Positions 56,820 to 64,000 of a stretch of 64,000 nt of DNA are shown in pieces. Source of the stretch: Candidatus Accumulibacter necessarius (lineage in GTDB: Bacteria > Pseudomonadota > Gammaproteobacteria > Burkholderiales > Rhodocyclaceae); the NCBI GenBank assembly GCA_017302435.1, contig JAFLDL010000022.1, forward strand, positions 16,671 to 80,670. The letters run 5' to 3'. The position numbers and the translations under genes are program-made. The notes below the pieces were generated by a model that worked only from the letters and a program-made list of their open reading frames with translations, was not told where the DNA came from and did no database searches. Position 1 is the first letter of the stretch. Every line of letters begins with the position of its first letter.

Positions 56820-57076
56820 GGCTTCGGCGTCGGACGATTCGGATGCGCGATTCTAGCACCAAAAAAAGGCCTGTTTCCGTCGCGCGGCAAGGCCATGGCG
56901 TAAGTGGTGTGTAAGATTGGCGGCGTCTAATCGGAGGAGATTGGCGTGACACCAGGCCATCCCTGAAGCGTATCATTTACCTTCGGCGACGCGGAATTCG
57001 CAAACAACGGGTTCTTTTCGCCACTTGCTGCATCGCTTTCTTGAATCTTCCACAAATACTGAACAGGAGACGGGAT

Positions 57077-59044
57077 ATGTCACTGAACGAGGCCCTAGAC
57101 TTTTTTGAGCCCTCCGCCGAGTTTGTCAAGCAGGCGACGATTTCGGGCATGGATGCCTACAAGGCGCTATGCGCCGAGGCTGAGAAGGATTACGAGGGTT
57201 ACTGGGGTCGCCTTGCCCGCGAGCACATTTCCTGGAAACAGCCGTTCACGCAGGTGCTTGACGAGTCCAACGCTCCGTTCTTCAAATGGTTTGCCGACGG
57301 CAAGTTGAATGCTTCGTACAATTGTCTCGACCGTAACGTCGAAGCCGGTCTCGGCGACAAGGTGGCGATCGTCTTCGAAGCCGATGACGGCGAGGTCAAG
57401 CGGATCACCTACAAGGAACTGCTGTCGCGTGTCAGCCAGTTCGCCAACGGCCTGCGGTCGCGCGGCATCAAGAAGGGTGACCGGGTACTGATCTACATGT
57501 CGATGGGCGTCGAGGGCATCGTGGCAATGCAGGCCTGTGCGCGTATCGGCGCCATTCACTCGGTGGTCTTTGGCGGTTTCTCGGCGCAGTCGGTGCGTGA
57601 CCGGGTCAACGATGCTGGTGCCGTGGCGGTGATCACCGCCGACGAGCAATGTCGCGGTGGCAAGAAGATCCCGCTCAAGCCGGCGGTCGACGAGGGCATT
57701 GCGCTGGGTGGTTGCGAGTCGGTCAAGGATGTGATCGTTTTCCGGCGCACCGGTGGCGCCTGCAACATGGTCGCCGGTCGTGACATCTGGTGGCACGACG
57801 TGATCGCCGGTCAGTCCGATGTCTGCGAGCCGGAGTGGGTCGAAGCCGAGCATCCCTTGTTCCTGCTGTACACCTCGGGCTCGACCGGCAAACCGAAGGG
57901 CGTCCAGCATTCGACGGGCGGTTACCTGCTGCACGCTGTGCTGACGATGAAGTGGACCTTTGACCTGAAGCCTGACGATCTTTTCTGGTGTACTGCCGAC
58001 ATCGGCTGGGTCACCGGCCACACCTACATCACCTATGGGCCACTCGCCTGTGGCGGAACGGAGATGGTTTTCGAGGGCATTCCGACCTATCCGGATGCCG
58101 GTCGCTTCTGGAAGATGATCCAGGACCACAAGGTCAGCATCTTTTACACGGCGCCGACGGCGATCCGCTCGCTGATCAAGGCCGCAGACACCAATCCGTC
58201 GGTTGGGCCGACGAAGTATGACCTGTCGTCGCTGCGCCTGCTGGGTACGGTTGGCGAGCCGATCAACCCGGCGGCCTGGCAATGGTATTACGACAGCGTC
58301 GGTGGCGGTCGCTGCCCGATCGTCGATACCTTCTGGCAGACCGAGACCGGCGGCCACATGATCACCCCGCTGCCGGGCGTTACGCCGCTGGTACCGGGCT
58401 CATGCACCTTGCCCTTCCCGGGCATCCAGGCGGCCGTGGTCGATGAAACAGGCACCGAGCTCGATTGGGGCAAGGGCGGCCTGCTGGTCGTCAAGAAGCC
58501 GTGGCCTGCGATGATCCGCAACATCTGGGGCGATCCGGAGCGGTTCAAGAAATCGTATTACCCGGACGATTTCGCTGGCAAGCTGTACCTCGCTGGCGAT
58601 GGTTCAATACGGGACATCAACACCGGCTATTTCACGATCACAGGTCGTATCGACGACGTGCTGAACGTTTCCGGTCACCGTATGGGGACCATGGAAATCG
58701 AGTCGGCCCTGGTTTCGCACCCGATGGTGGCGGAAGCGGCAGTGGTCGGTCGCCCGGATGATCTGACCGGCGAGGCGATCTGTGCCTTTGTCGTGCTGAA
58801 GGGTCCGCGGCCGACGGGTGAAGCCGCGAAGAAGATGATCAAGGAACTGCAGGATCATGTCGGACGGGAGATTGGCCCGATTGCCAAGCCGAAGGATCTG
58901 CGTTTTGGCGAGAACCTGCCAAAAACCCGCTCCGGAAAGATCATGCGTCGTCTGCTGCGCTCCCTGGCCAGAGGTGAAACGGCCGCGCAGGACGTTTCGA
59001 CGCTTGAGAATCCAGCCATTCTGGAGCAGCTGCGGGGTGGATGA
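57077..59044 (+). CDS. acsA: Acetyl-coenzyme A synthetase
   Basis: Activates acetate to acetyl-CoA via acetyl-AMP. The 655-residue protein has the P-loop-like [48 protein letters not shown] and the C-terminal [13 protein letters not shown] with the lysine that is acetylated by Pat-type enzymes. ATG 57077 after CAGGAGACGGG is preferred over the upstream ATG 57041. Its place before the DUF294 regulator-like gene and a sodium:solute symporter suggests an acetate-use cluster. Confidence 0.96.
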   Translation: MSLNEALDFFEPSAEFVKQATISGMDAYKALCAEAEKDYEGYWGRLAREHISWKQPFTQVLDESNAPFFKWFADGKLNASYNCLDRNVEAGLGDKVAIVFEADDGEVKRITYKELLSRVSQFANGLRSRGIKKGDRVLIYMSMGVEGIVAMQACARIGAIHSVVFGGFSAQSVRDRVNDAGAVAVITADEQCRGGKKIPLKPAVDEGIALGGCESVKDVIVFRRTGGACNMVAGRDIWWHDVIAGQSDVCEPEWVEAEHPLFLLYTSGSTGKPKGVQHSTGGYLLHAVLTMKWTFDLKPDDLFWCTADIGWVTGHTYITYGPLACGGTEMVFEGIPTYPDAGRFWKMIQDHKVSIFYTAPTAIRSLIKAADTNPSVGPTKYDLSSLRLLGTVGEPINPAAWQWYYDSVGGGRCPIVDTFWQTETGGHMITPLPGVTPLVPGSCTLPFPGIQAAVVDETGTELDWGKGGLLVVKKPWPAMIRNIWGDPERFKKSYYPDDFAGKLYLAGDGSIRDINTGYFTITGRIDDVLNVSGHRMGTMEIESALVSHPMVAEAAVVGRPDDLTGEAICAFVVLKGPRPTGEAAKKMIKELQDHVGREIGPIAKPKDLRFGENLPKTRSGKIMRRLLRSLARGETAAQDVSTLENPAILEQLRGG

Positions 59045-59197
59045 TCGAAAGGCGGTCGCGCGGTCCGGCGCGTTCTGAAGCATCGGGCCGCAGCGGCGGG
59101 CTGCTCACGGCGACCCCCCGCGTGTCGCCCTGTCTGACTTTGGCTTGGCGGCAAAGTCGGACACGAGCAGAACTGGCGGCTGAGCCTCTACCAAGCG

Positions 59198-59228
59198 GGC
59201 CGGCGCTCTAGGTGCCGGCCTGTTCTTT
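59198..59228 (+). terminator. Rho-independent terminator after acsA
   Basis: GGCCGGC, loop of nine bases, GCCGGCC, followed by TGTTCTTT. The T tract is imperfect. It separates acsA from the next gene, whose start is 22 bp further. Confidence 0.6.
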
Positions 59229-59249
59229 TGTGCCGATCGAGGAGCAGGC

Positions 59250-61160
59250 ATGAGCAACAGTGCGACAGAGATACTGGTCTCGGCATGCATCCGCTTCCTG
59301 CAGGCTTACCCACCATTTGATCGAATGGAGGGCGAGGCGCTGCGCTTTCTCGCCGAGCATGTCAGGCTTGCTCATTACCCGAGGAGCGCCCTGATTCTGT
59401 CGAGCGAGATGGGCGTCGCGCGTGCTCTTTACATCATGCAGCGTGGCAGGGTGCGGGTGAAGGCGGGCGCCGGTCTTGCTCACAGTGAGCATTCGCCGAC
59501 CAACCTGGGTCCTGGTCAGTGCTTCGCCATCGCGGCGCTGATGGCGCAGCGGCCGACATCCAGTGCCTATACGGCTGCCGAGGACGTCTTCTGCTACGAA
59601 TTGCCGGCCAGTGACTTCTTCACCCTGACCCAGAAGAGCACGGTCTTCAACCTTTTCTGCACGCAGTACATCGCCGATCTGCTCAAGCAGTCGCAGCAGC
59701 AGTTGCAGCTTCAACTGGCCCAGCGCGCTGGCGAGCAGAGGACGATGAATTCTCCGCTGGCCTCGATTGTCAAGCGGGAGCCGGTTGCGGTGGGGTTGGC
59801 AGCGTCCATCCGCCAGGTGGTCGAGTTGATGGCCGCCAGCCACCTCGGTTCGATGGTGATTGTCGATGACCTGCAGCAGCCGGTCGGCATCTTCACCCTG
59901 TCGGACGTGCTCAAGCGGATTGTCTTGCCCGGCACTTCGCTGGATCAGCCGATTTCGACGGTGATGTCGCCTGTGCTGCAGACCTTGCCGATGGCCGCCA
60001 ACGCTCACGATGCGGCACTGGCGATGGCCATGCACGGCATCCGCCATGTGCTGGCGGTGGACGAGGGTGGTCGCCTGAAGGGCGTGATTTCCGAGCGCGA
60101 TCTGTTCAAGCTGCAGGGGGCTGGCCTGCGACAGATCCGGCACGCGATCGATGCCGCGAGCAGTCTCGAGGTGCTGCAGCATGCTCGCGCGGATGTTCGG
60201 CAGCTGTCGCTGACGATGCTCACCGAGGGGGTCGGCGCGCAGGAGATCACCCAGTTCATTTCGACGCTGAACGACACCGTGACCCGCCGCATCATCGAGC
60301 TGAATCTCGATCGGCATGACCTCTACGGAATCGACTGGGCGTGGCTGTCTTTTGGTTCGGAGGGTCGTGACGAACAGACCTTCACCACCGACCAGGATAA
60401 CGGGATCGTTTATATCTGTACCGACATCATGGATCGCGAGCTGACGCAACTGCGTTTTCTTGAGTTCGCGCGTGACGTCAATGCCGATCTCGACCAATGT
60501 GGTTTCCCGTTGTGCAAGGGGAACATCATGGCCAGCAACCCGGATCTGTGTCTGACGCTCGAGGAGTGGGAGGAAAGATTCGCGCGTTGGGTGCGCACGC
60601 CGGAGCCGCAGGCTTTGCTCAACGCGACCATCTTCTTCGATTTTCGACCGCTCTACGGCCGCTTCAATCTCGCCCACCGGTTGCGCCTTTCATTGCTCAG
60701 GCAGACGCGTGGAAATCCACTGTTCCTGCGCATGCTGGCGCAAAACGCGCTCGCCGTGTCGCCGCCGCTGGGCAGGATCCGTGACTTCGTCACCGGTTCT
60801 GATCCAGACCATCCGGGAACCATCGATCTCAAGAAATATGGTGTCCGCCTGTTTACCGATGCAGCACGGGTTTTTGCGCTGGCACATGATGTCGAGGCGA
60901 CCAACACCGTGCAACGTCTCAAGCGCGCGGCTGCGGTGATGAATATTTCTTCGGATGACCTGGCTGCGAGTCTCGAGGGTTTCAACTTCATTCAGCTTTT
61001 GCGCCTGCGGCACCAGCATTTCGAGCAGGAGCACGGGCGTGCCGGAGACAATCTCATTCGACCGGAGGAACTGAACGAGATCGAGCGACGTATCCTGAAA
61101 GAGGCCTTCCGGCAGGCACGCAAGCTGCAGGCACGCCTGAAACTCGATTACCAACTCTGA
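59250..61160 (+). CDS. cNMP-binding/CBS-pair/DUF294 nucleotidyltransferase-like protein
   Basis: A 636-residue four-part protein: a cyclic-nucleotide-binding-like domain (about 15-135, PRSALILSSEMGVARALYIM), two CBS motifs (165-285), a DUF294 nucleotidyltransferase domain (FGSEGRDEQTFTTDQDNGIV) and a DUF294 C-terminal domain (RGNPLFLRMLAQNA onward). The GSEGR...D-x-D arrangement is intact, as in GlnD-like enzymes. Members are predicted signal-transducing enzymes that sit beside acetate or C4-dicarboxylate transport. It precedes the exonuclease gene by only 2 bp. Confidence 0.9.
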   Translation: MSNSATEILVSACIRFLQAYPPFDRMEGEALRFLAEHVRLAHYPRSALILSSEMGVARALYIMQRGRVRVKAGAGLAHSEHSPTNLGPGQCFAIAALMAQRPTSSAYTAAEDVFCYELPASDFFTLTQKSTVFNLFCTQYIADLLKQSQQQLQLQLAQRAGEQRTMNSPLASIVKREPVAVGLAASIRQVVELMAASHLGSMVIVDDLQQPVGIFTLSDVLKRIVLPGTSLDQPISTVMSPVLQTLPMAANAHDAALAMAMHGIRHVLAVDEGGRLKGVISERDLFKLQGAGLRQIRHAIDAASSLEVLQHARADVRQLSLTMLTEGVGAQEITQFISTLNDTVTRRIIELNLDRHDLYGIDWAWLSFGSEGRDEQTFTTDQDNGIVYICTDIMDRELTQLRFLEFARDVNADLDQCGFPLCKGNIMASNPDLCLTLEEWEERFARWVRTPEPQALLNATIFFDFRPLYGRFNLAHRLRLSLLRQTRGNPLFLRMLAQNALAVSPPLGRIRDFVTGSDPDHPGTIDLKKYGVRLFTDAARVFALAHDVEATNTVQRLKRAAAVMNISSDDLAASLEGFNFIQLLRLRHQHFEQEHGRAGDNLIRPEELNEIERRILKEAFRQARKLQARLKLDYQL

Positions 61161-61162
61161 CC

Positions 61163-61879
61163 ATGACCTGGTTTTCGCGAATTTTCTCCGGTCAGCAGGC
61201 CCCTGGCCAAGCACTGACAGCCAGGCAGCAGCAGCTGATCGCCGGTTGGCAGCATTTGCCTGAGGCGGATCTGCGCCGTTCGCACTATCGCTGTCGCTAC
61301 GTGGTGGTGGACGTCGAAGCGACCGGAAGCAACGTCACCAGCGATCGCCTGTGTTCGATTGCCGCGCTGGCCCTGGTCGATGGCCAGATTGACTTCAATG
61401 ATGCCTTTCAGCTGCTGTTGGCAGATGTCGAGCAGGGCGTCGATTCTGCACCTTCGCCGGCTGAGCAGCCGACGCCGGAGCCGACGGTCGCCGGGCCGTC
61501 GGTCGAACCGTTGATCGACTTCCTGCAGTTTGTCGGCAAGGCGCCTCTGGTTGCCTATAACGCCCCGTTTGTTGCCAGGATGATCGACGACGCGCTGGCA
61601 GAGCATTTGGGAATCAAGCTGGGCCTGCCGTGGATCGATCTGGCGTGGGTTCTGCCCGATCTCTTTCGCGATGCCAACGATGCGCAGGGCGGGCTGGACG
61701 GCTGGCTTGCACACTTTGGCGTCGACAGCATCGACCGTCACAATGCTCTGTCGGATGCTTTCGCTAGTGCTCAATTGTTGCAGATCACCATTGCCTACGC
61801 GGCACGCAAAGGTTTCGACACGCCGGCCAGTCTGCATGCGCTCGAAAAGGCGCGGCGCCACCTGCACCAGAGCGGCTAG
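61163..61879 (+). CDS. DnaQ-like 3'-5' exonuclease domain protein, one catalytic Asp missing
   Basis: A 238-residue DEDDh-type protein. Exo I is D50-V-E52 in VVVDVEATGS. Exo III is H193 to D198 in RHNALSDA. Exo II reads VAYNAPFVARMI, where the usual HN..FD has Val137 in place of the metal-binding Asp. Activity may be reduced or lost. The same gene order (DUF294, exonuclease, symporter) is seen in other betaproteobacteria, which suggests a conserved but uncharacterised role. It is followed 18 bp later by the symporter. Confidence 0.85.
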   Translation: MTWFSRIFSGQQAPGQALTARQQQLIAGWQHLPEADLRRSHYRCRYVVVDVEATGSNVTSDRLCSIAALALVDGQIDFNDAFQLLLADVEQGVDSAPSPAEQPTPEPTVAGPSVEPLIDFLQFVGKAPLVAYNAPFVARMIDDALAEHLGIKLGLPWIDLAWVLPDLFRDANDAQGGLDGWLAHFGVDSIDRHNALSDAFASAQLLQITIAYAARKGFDTPASLHALEKARRHLHQSG

Positions 61880-61897
61880 GTTAAGGTTAGGCCGGCG

Positions 61898-63937
61898 ATG
61901 GCTGATCACGACACGCCGTTGCGTCAATATTACGCTTCCTACACCGCCGCCTTCTTCCTTGTCGTCCTTCTGCTGGCCGTGCTCGAGCGCTACGGCATGC
62001 CGCCGCGCTGGATAGGCTACTCTTTCCTCTTTCTGACCATCCTGCTCTACGCGACTATCGGTGTGCTGGCACGCACCACCAGTGTCACCGAGTACTACGT
62101 GGCGGGCCGGCGGGTACCGGCAGTATTCAACGGCATGGCCACCGGTGCAGACTGGATGAGCTCCGCCTCGTTCATGGGGCTGGCCGGGACCTTGTACCTG
62201 TCGGGCTATCAGGGCCTGGCCTACGTCATGGGCTGGACGGGCGGTTACGTTCTGGTTGCGCTGTTGCTGGCGCCTTATCTGCGTCGTTTTGGGCAATACA
62301 CGATCCCCGACTTCCTCGCCGCCCGCTATGGCGGCAATCTGGCGCGACTGGTCGGGGTCTTTGCAACCGTCCTGGCGTCTTTTGTTTACGTCGTGGCGCA
62401 GATCTATGGCGTCGGGCTGATTACCAGCCGCTTTGTTGGCCTGCAGTTCGAGATCGGGGTGTACGTCGGCCTTGCCGGCATCCTCGTCTGCTCCTTTCTT
62501 GGCGGTATGCGCGCGGTGACCTGGACACAGGTGGCGCAATACGCCATCCTGATCGTTGCCTACTTGGTTCCGGTGACCATTCTCTCCTACCAGGTGACCG
62601 GCATTCCGCTGCCCCAGCTGACCTATGGCCAGGTGCTGCAGAAGGTACAGGTTCTTGAGGAGAAGATCTTCGAGAACCCCGCCGAGGTCGAAGCGCGCCG
62701 CCTTTTTCGCGAGCGTGCCGACGGCTACTACGAACGAATACTGACACTTCCGGCTTCGCTCGAGGAGGAGCGCCGCAGCCTGTCAGTACAGATCGATGAG
62801 TTGAAGAGCAGCAATGCGCAAATGCGCGAGGTGGTCGCACTCGAGCGGCAGCGTCGGGAGTTGCCGAAGAGCAGCGAAGATGCCCGCAGCTACTGGGACG
62901 GCCTGATGCGCCAGGCAGGGCTGCGTGGGGCACCACCCGATCACCACCTGACTCCCTATCCCGGCAAGGGCGACGAGGTAAACGCCGCCGCGCGCCTGAA
63001 CTTCCTCACCCTGGTCTTCTGTCTGATGATCGGCACGGCTGCCCTGCCGCACGTGCTGACGCGCTACTACACCACCCCCAGCGTACGCGAGGCGCGGCGC
63101 TCGGTTTTCTGGTCGCTGTTTTTCATCCTCGCGCTGTATCTGACGGCGCCAGCTTATGCGGCTTTTGCCAAATACGAGATTTACTCGAGTCTGATTGGCT
63201 CATCGATCGCGCAACTACCGCTCTGGGTCAGTTCATGGGGCAAGAACGGCATGGTGTCGATCGAGGACATCAACGGCGACGGTATCCTGCAACTCGCTGA
63301 ATTGGCGCTCAACCCGGATGTGATCCTGCTCGCGACCCCGGAAATCGCCGGTCTGCCGTACGTCATTTCCGGCCTGGTGGCTGCCGGTGCGCTGGCTGCC
63401 GCCCTGTCCACTGCCGATGGGCTGTTGCTGACGATAGCCGGGGCCCTGTCGCATGACGTCTATTACAAGATCTTTCGCCCACAAGCGACAACGCAGTGGC
63501 GGCTGGTGGTTTCGAAATCCCTGCTGCTGGTGGTTGCCGTGCTGGCGGCCAGTGTGGCCTCGCAGAAGCCTGCCACCATTCTCTTCATGGTCGCCTGGGC
63601 CTTCTCACTGGCCGGCGCCGCTTTCTTCCCAGCCCTGATTCTTGGTGTTTTCTGGAAGCGGGCGACGCCGGCCGGTGCCGTGAGCGGCATGGCGATTGGT
63701 CTTCTGGTGACCGCCTATTACATGGTGAGGGTGCATTTTGATGCCATCCCCTGGCTAGGTATTCAGGGGATCGGCATGGAGCCCTGGCTGGGGATTCAGT
63801 CAACCTCGGCCGGGGTGTGGGGCGTTGCTGCCGGCCTCCTGACGATCGTCGTCGTCAGCCTGCTTGGCAAGCCGCCTAGCAGCCTGTCGGACTTTCGGCT
63901 TGCTCCCCACCGGATATGCTATAATCATGCCTTTTGA
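61898..63937 (+). CDS. Sodium:solute symporter, VC_2705 type (likely acetate/monocarboxylate)
   Basis: A 679-residue SSS-family transporter: SVTEYYVAGRRVPAVFNGMA, TGADWMSSASFMGLAGTLYL, FGQYTIPDFLAARYGGN, and GTAALPHVLTRYYTTPSVRE. A coiled-coil-rich cytoplasmic insertion at about residues 250-340 (KVQVLEEKIFENPAEVEARR) splits the membrane core, as in the VC_2705 subfamily. Close to acsA, it probably imports acetate with sodium. The ribosome site GGTTAGG lies before ATG 61898. The stop is 17 bp before the IS1182-like gene. Confidence 0.92.
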   Translation: MADHDTPLRQYYASYTAAFFLVVLLLAVLERYGMPPRWIGYSFLFLTILLYATIGVLARTTSVTEYYVAGRRVPAVFNGMATGADWMSSASFMGLAGTLYLSGYQGLAYVMGWTGGYVLVALLLAPYLRRFGQYTIPDFLAARYGGNLARLVGVFATVLASFVYVVAQIYGVGLITSRFVGLQFEIGVYVGLAGILVCSFLGGMRAVTWTQVAQYAILIVAYLVPVTILSYQVTGIPLPQLTYGQVLQKVQVLEEKIFENPAEVEARRLFRERADGYYERILTLPASLEEERRSLSVQIDELKSSNAQMREVVALERQRRELPKSSEDARSYWDGLMRQAGLRGAPPDHHLTPYPGKGDEVNAAARLNFLTLVFCLMIGTAALPHVLTRYYTTPSVREARRSVFWSLFFILALYLTAPAYAAFAKYEIYSSLIGSSIAQLPLWVSSWGKNGMVSIEDINGDGILQLAELALNPDVILLATPEIAGLPYVISGLVAAGALAAALSTADGLLLTIAGALSHDVYYKIFRPQATTQWRLVVSKSLLLVVAVLAASVASQKPATILFMVAWAFSLAGAAFFPALILGVFWKRATPAGAVSGMAIGLLVTAYYMVRVHFDAIPWLGIQGIGMEPWLGIQSTSAGVWGVAAGLLTIVVVSLLGKPPSSLSDFRLAPHRICYNHAF

Positions 63938-63954
63938 AGCAACCGAGGGCCGGC

Positions 63955-64000
63955 ATGTCCCACTTCATCGTCACCGACCGTAAGACCGACTACCTGCTAC
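63955..64000 (+). CDS. Start of an IS1182-like transposase, cut by the window edge
   Basis: The first 15 codons, MSHFIVTDRKTDYLL, match the common start of IS1182-type transposases. A TATAAT-like box at 63920-63925 upstream may be its promoter. Only the N-terminus is visible, so the call rests on a short match. Confidence 0.5.
   Translation, partial: MSHFIVTDRKTDYLL

Overview
The window reads as a GC-rich betaproteobacterial chromosome, most consistent with Rhodocyclales and possibly the Candidatus Accumulibacter lineage. That placement is inferred from the EPS-associated MarR regulator, the acetyl-CoA synthetase / DUF294 / VC_2705-type symporter cluster, and heavy loading with REP-type repeats, Rpn nucleases and DUF29 proteins. 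No rRNA, tRNA or CRISPR array was found.

Layout. Positions 1-7250 hold the start of an exopolysaccharide/O-antigen locus: an RfaH/NusG-like antiterminator (cut by the window edge), a beta-CASP hydrolase, an EPS-associated MarR regulator, and the nucleotide-sugar genes gmd, fcl, rfbA and rfbC. Positions 7300-15000 are an accessory zone of toxin-antitoxin modules, Rpn nucleases, gene fragments and repeats. Positions 15159-25225 encode the glycan assembly genes: flippase, polymerase, four glycosyltransferases, three hexapeptide acyltransferases and a methyltransferase. The first half of this block is visibly AT-richer than its surroundings, which suggests transfer. An IS5-type element sits exactly at the polymerase stop codon. 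Positions 25300-39300 are a rearranged zone built around one intact epimerase-ugd pair (25819-28173), with truncated copies of the same genes, TA modules (FitAB, ParDE) and an ISAs1 element that carries a second IS nested inside it. From 40000 to the end the content is mostly chromosomal housekeeping: amidase, YebC, HerA-like ATPase, a three-module TIR protein, a zinc-type ABC transporter with an outer-membrane partner, an SLOG/NDT-like TPR protein, murI, fumarase, acetyl-CoA synthetase and an acetate-type symporter. An IS1182-like transposase begins at the right edge.

The most striking signal is two unrelated REP/RAYT systems that are interleaved. Family A is a palindrome centred on CCCGATGAATCGGG, with a RAYT gene (1956-2402) flanked by copies. 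Family B has ends GGGGACAGTATA, with a second RAYT gene (39306-39977) bounded by a perfect 23-bp inverted repeat. Family B also forms non-autonomous elements of about 320-360 bp (for example 30425-30746 and 38852-39209) that carry a family A REP inside them. These elements abut stop codons, border TA modules, and flank repeated 3' segments of ugd, so they appear to have shaped the polysaccharide and accessory region.
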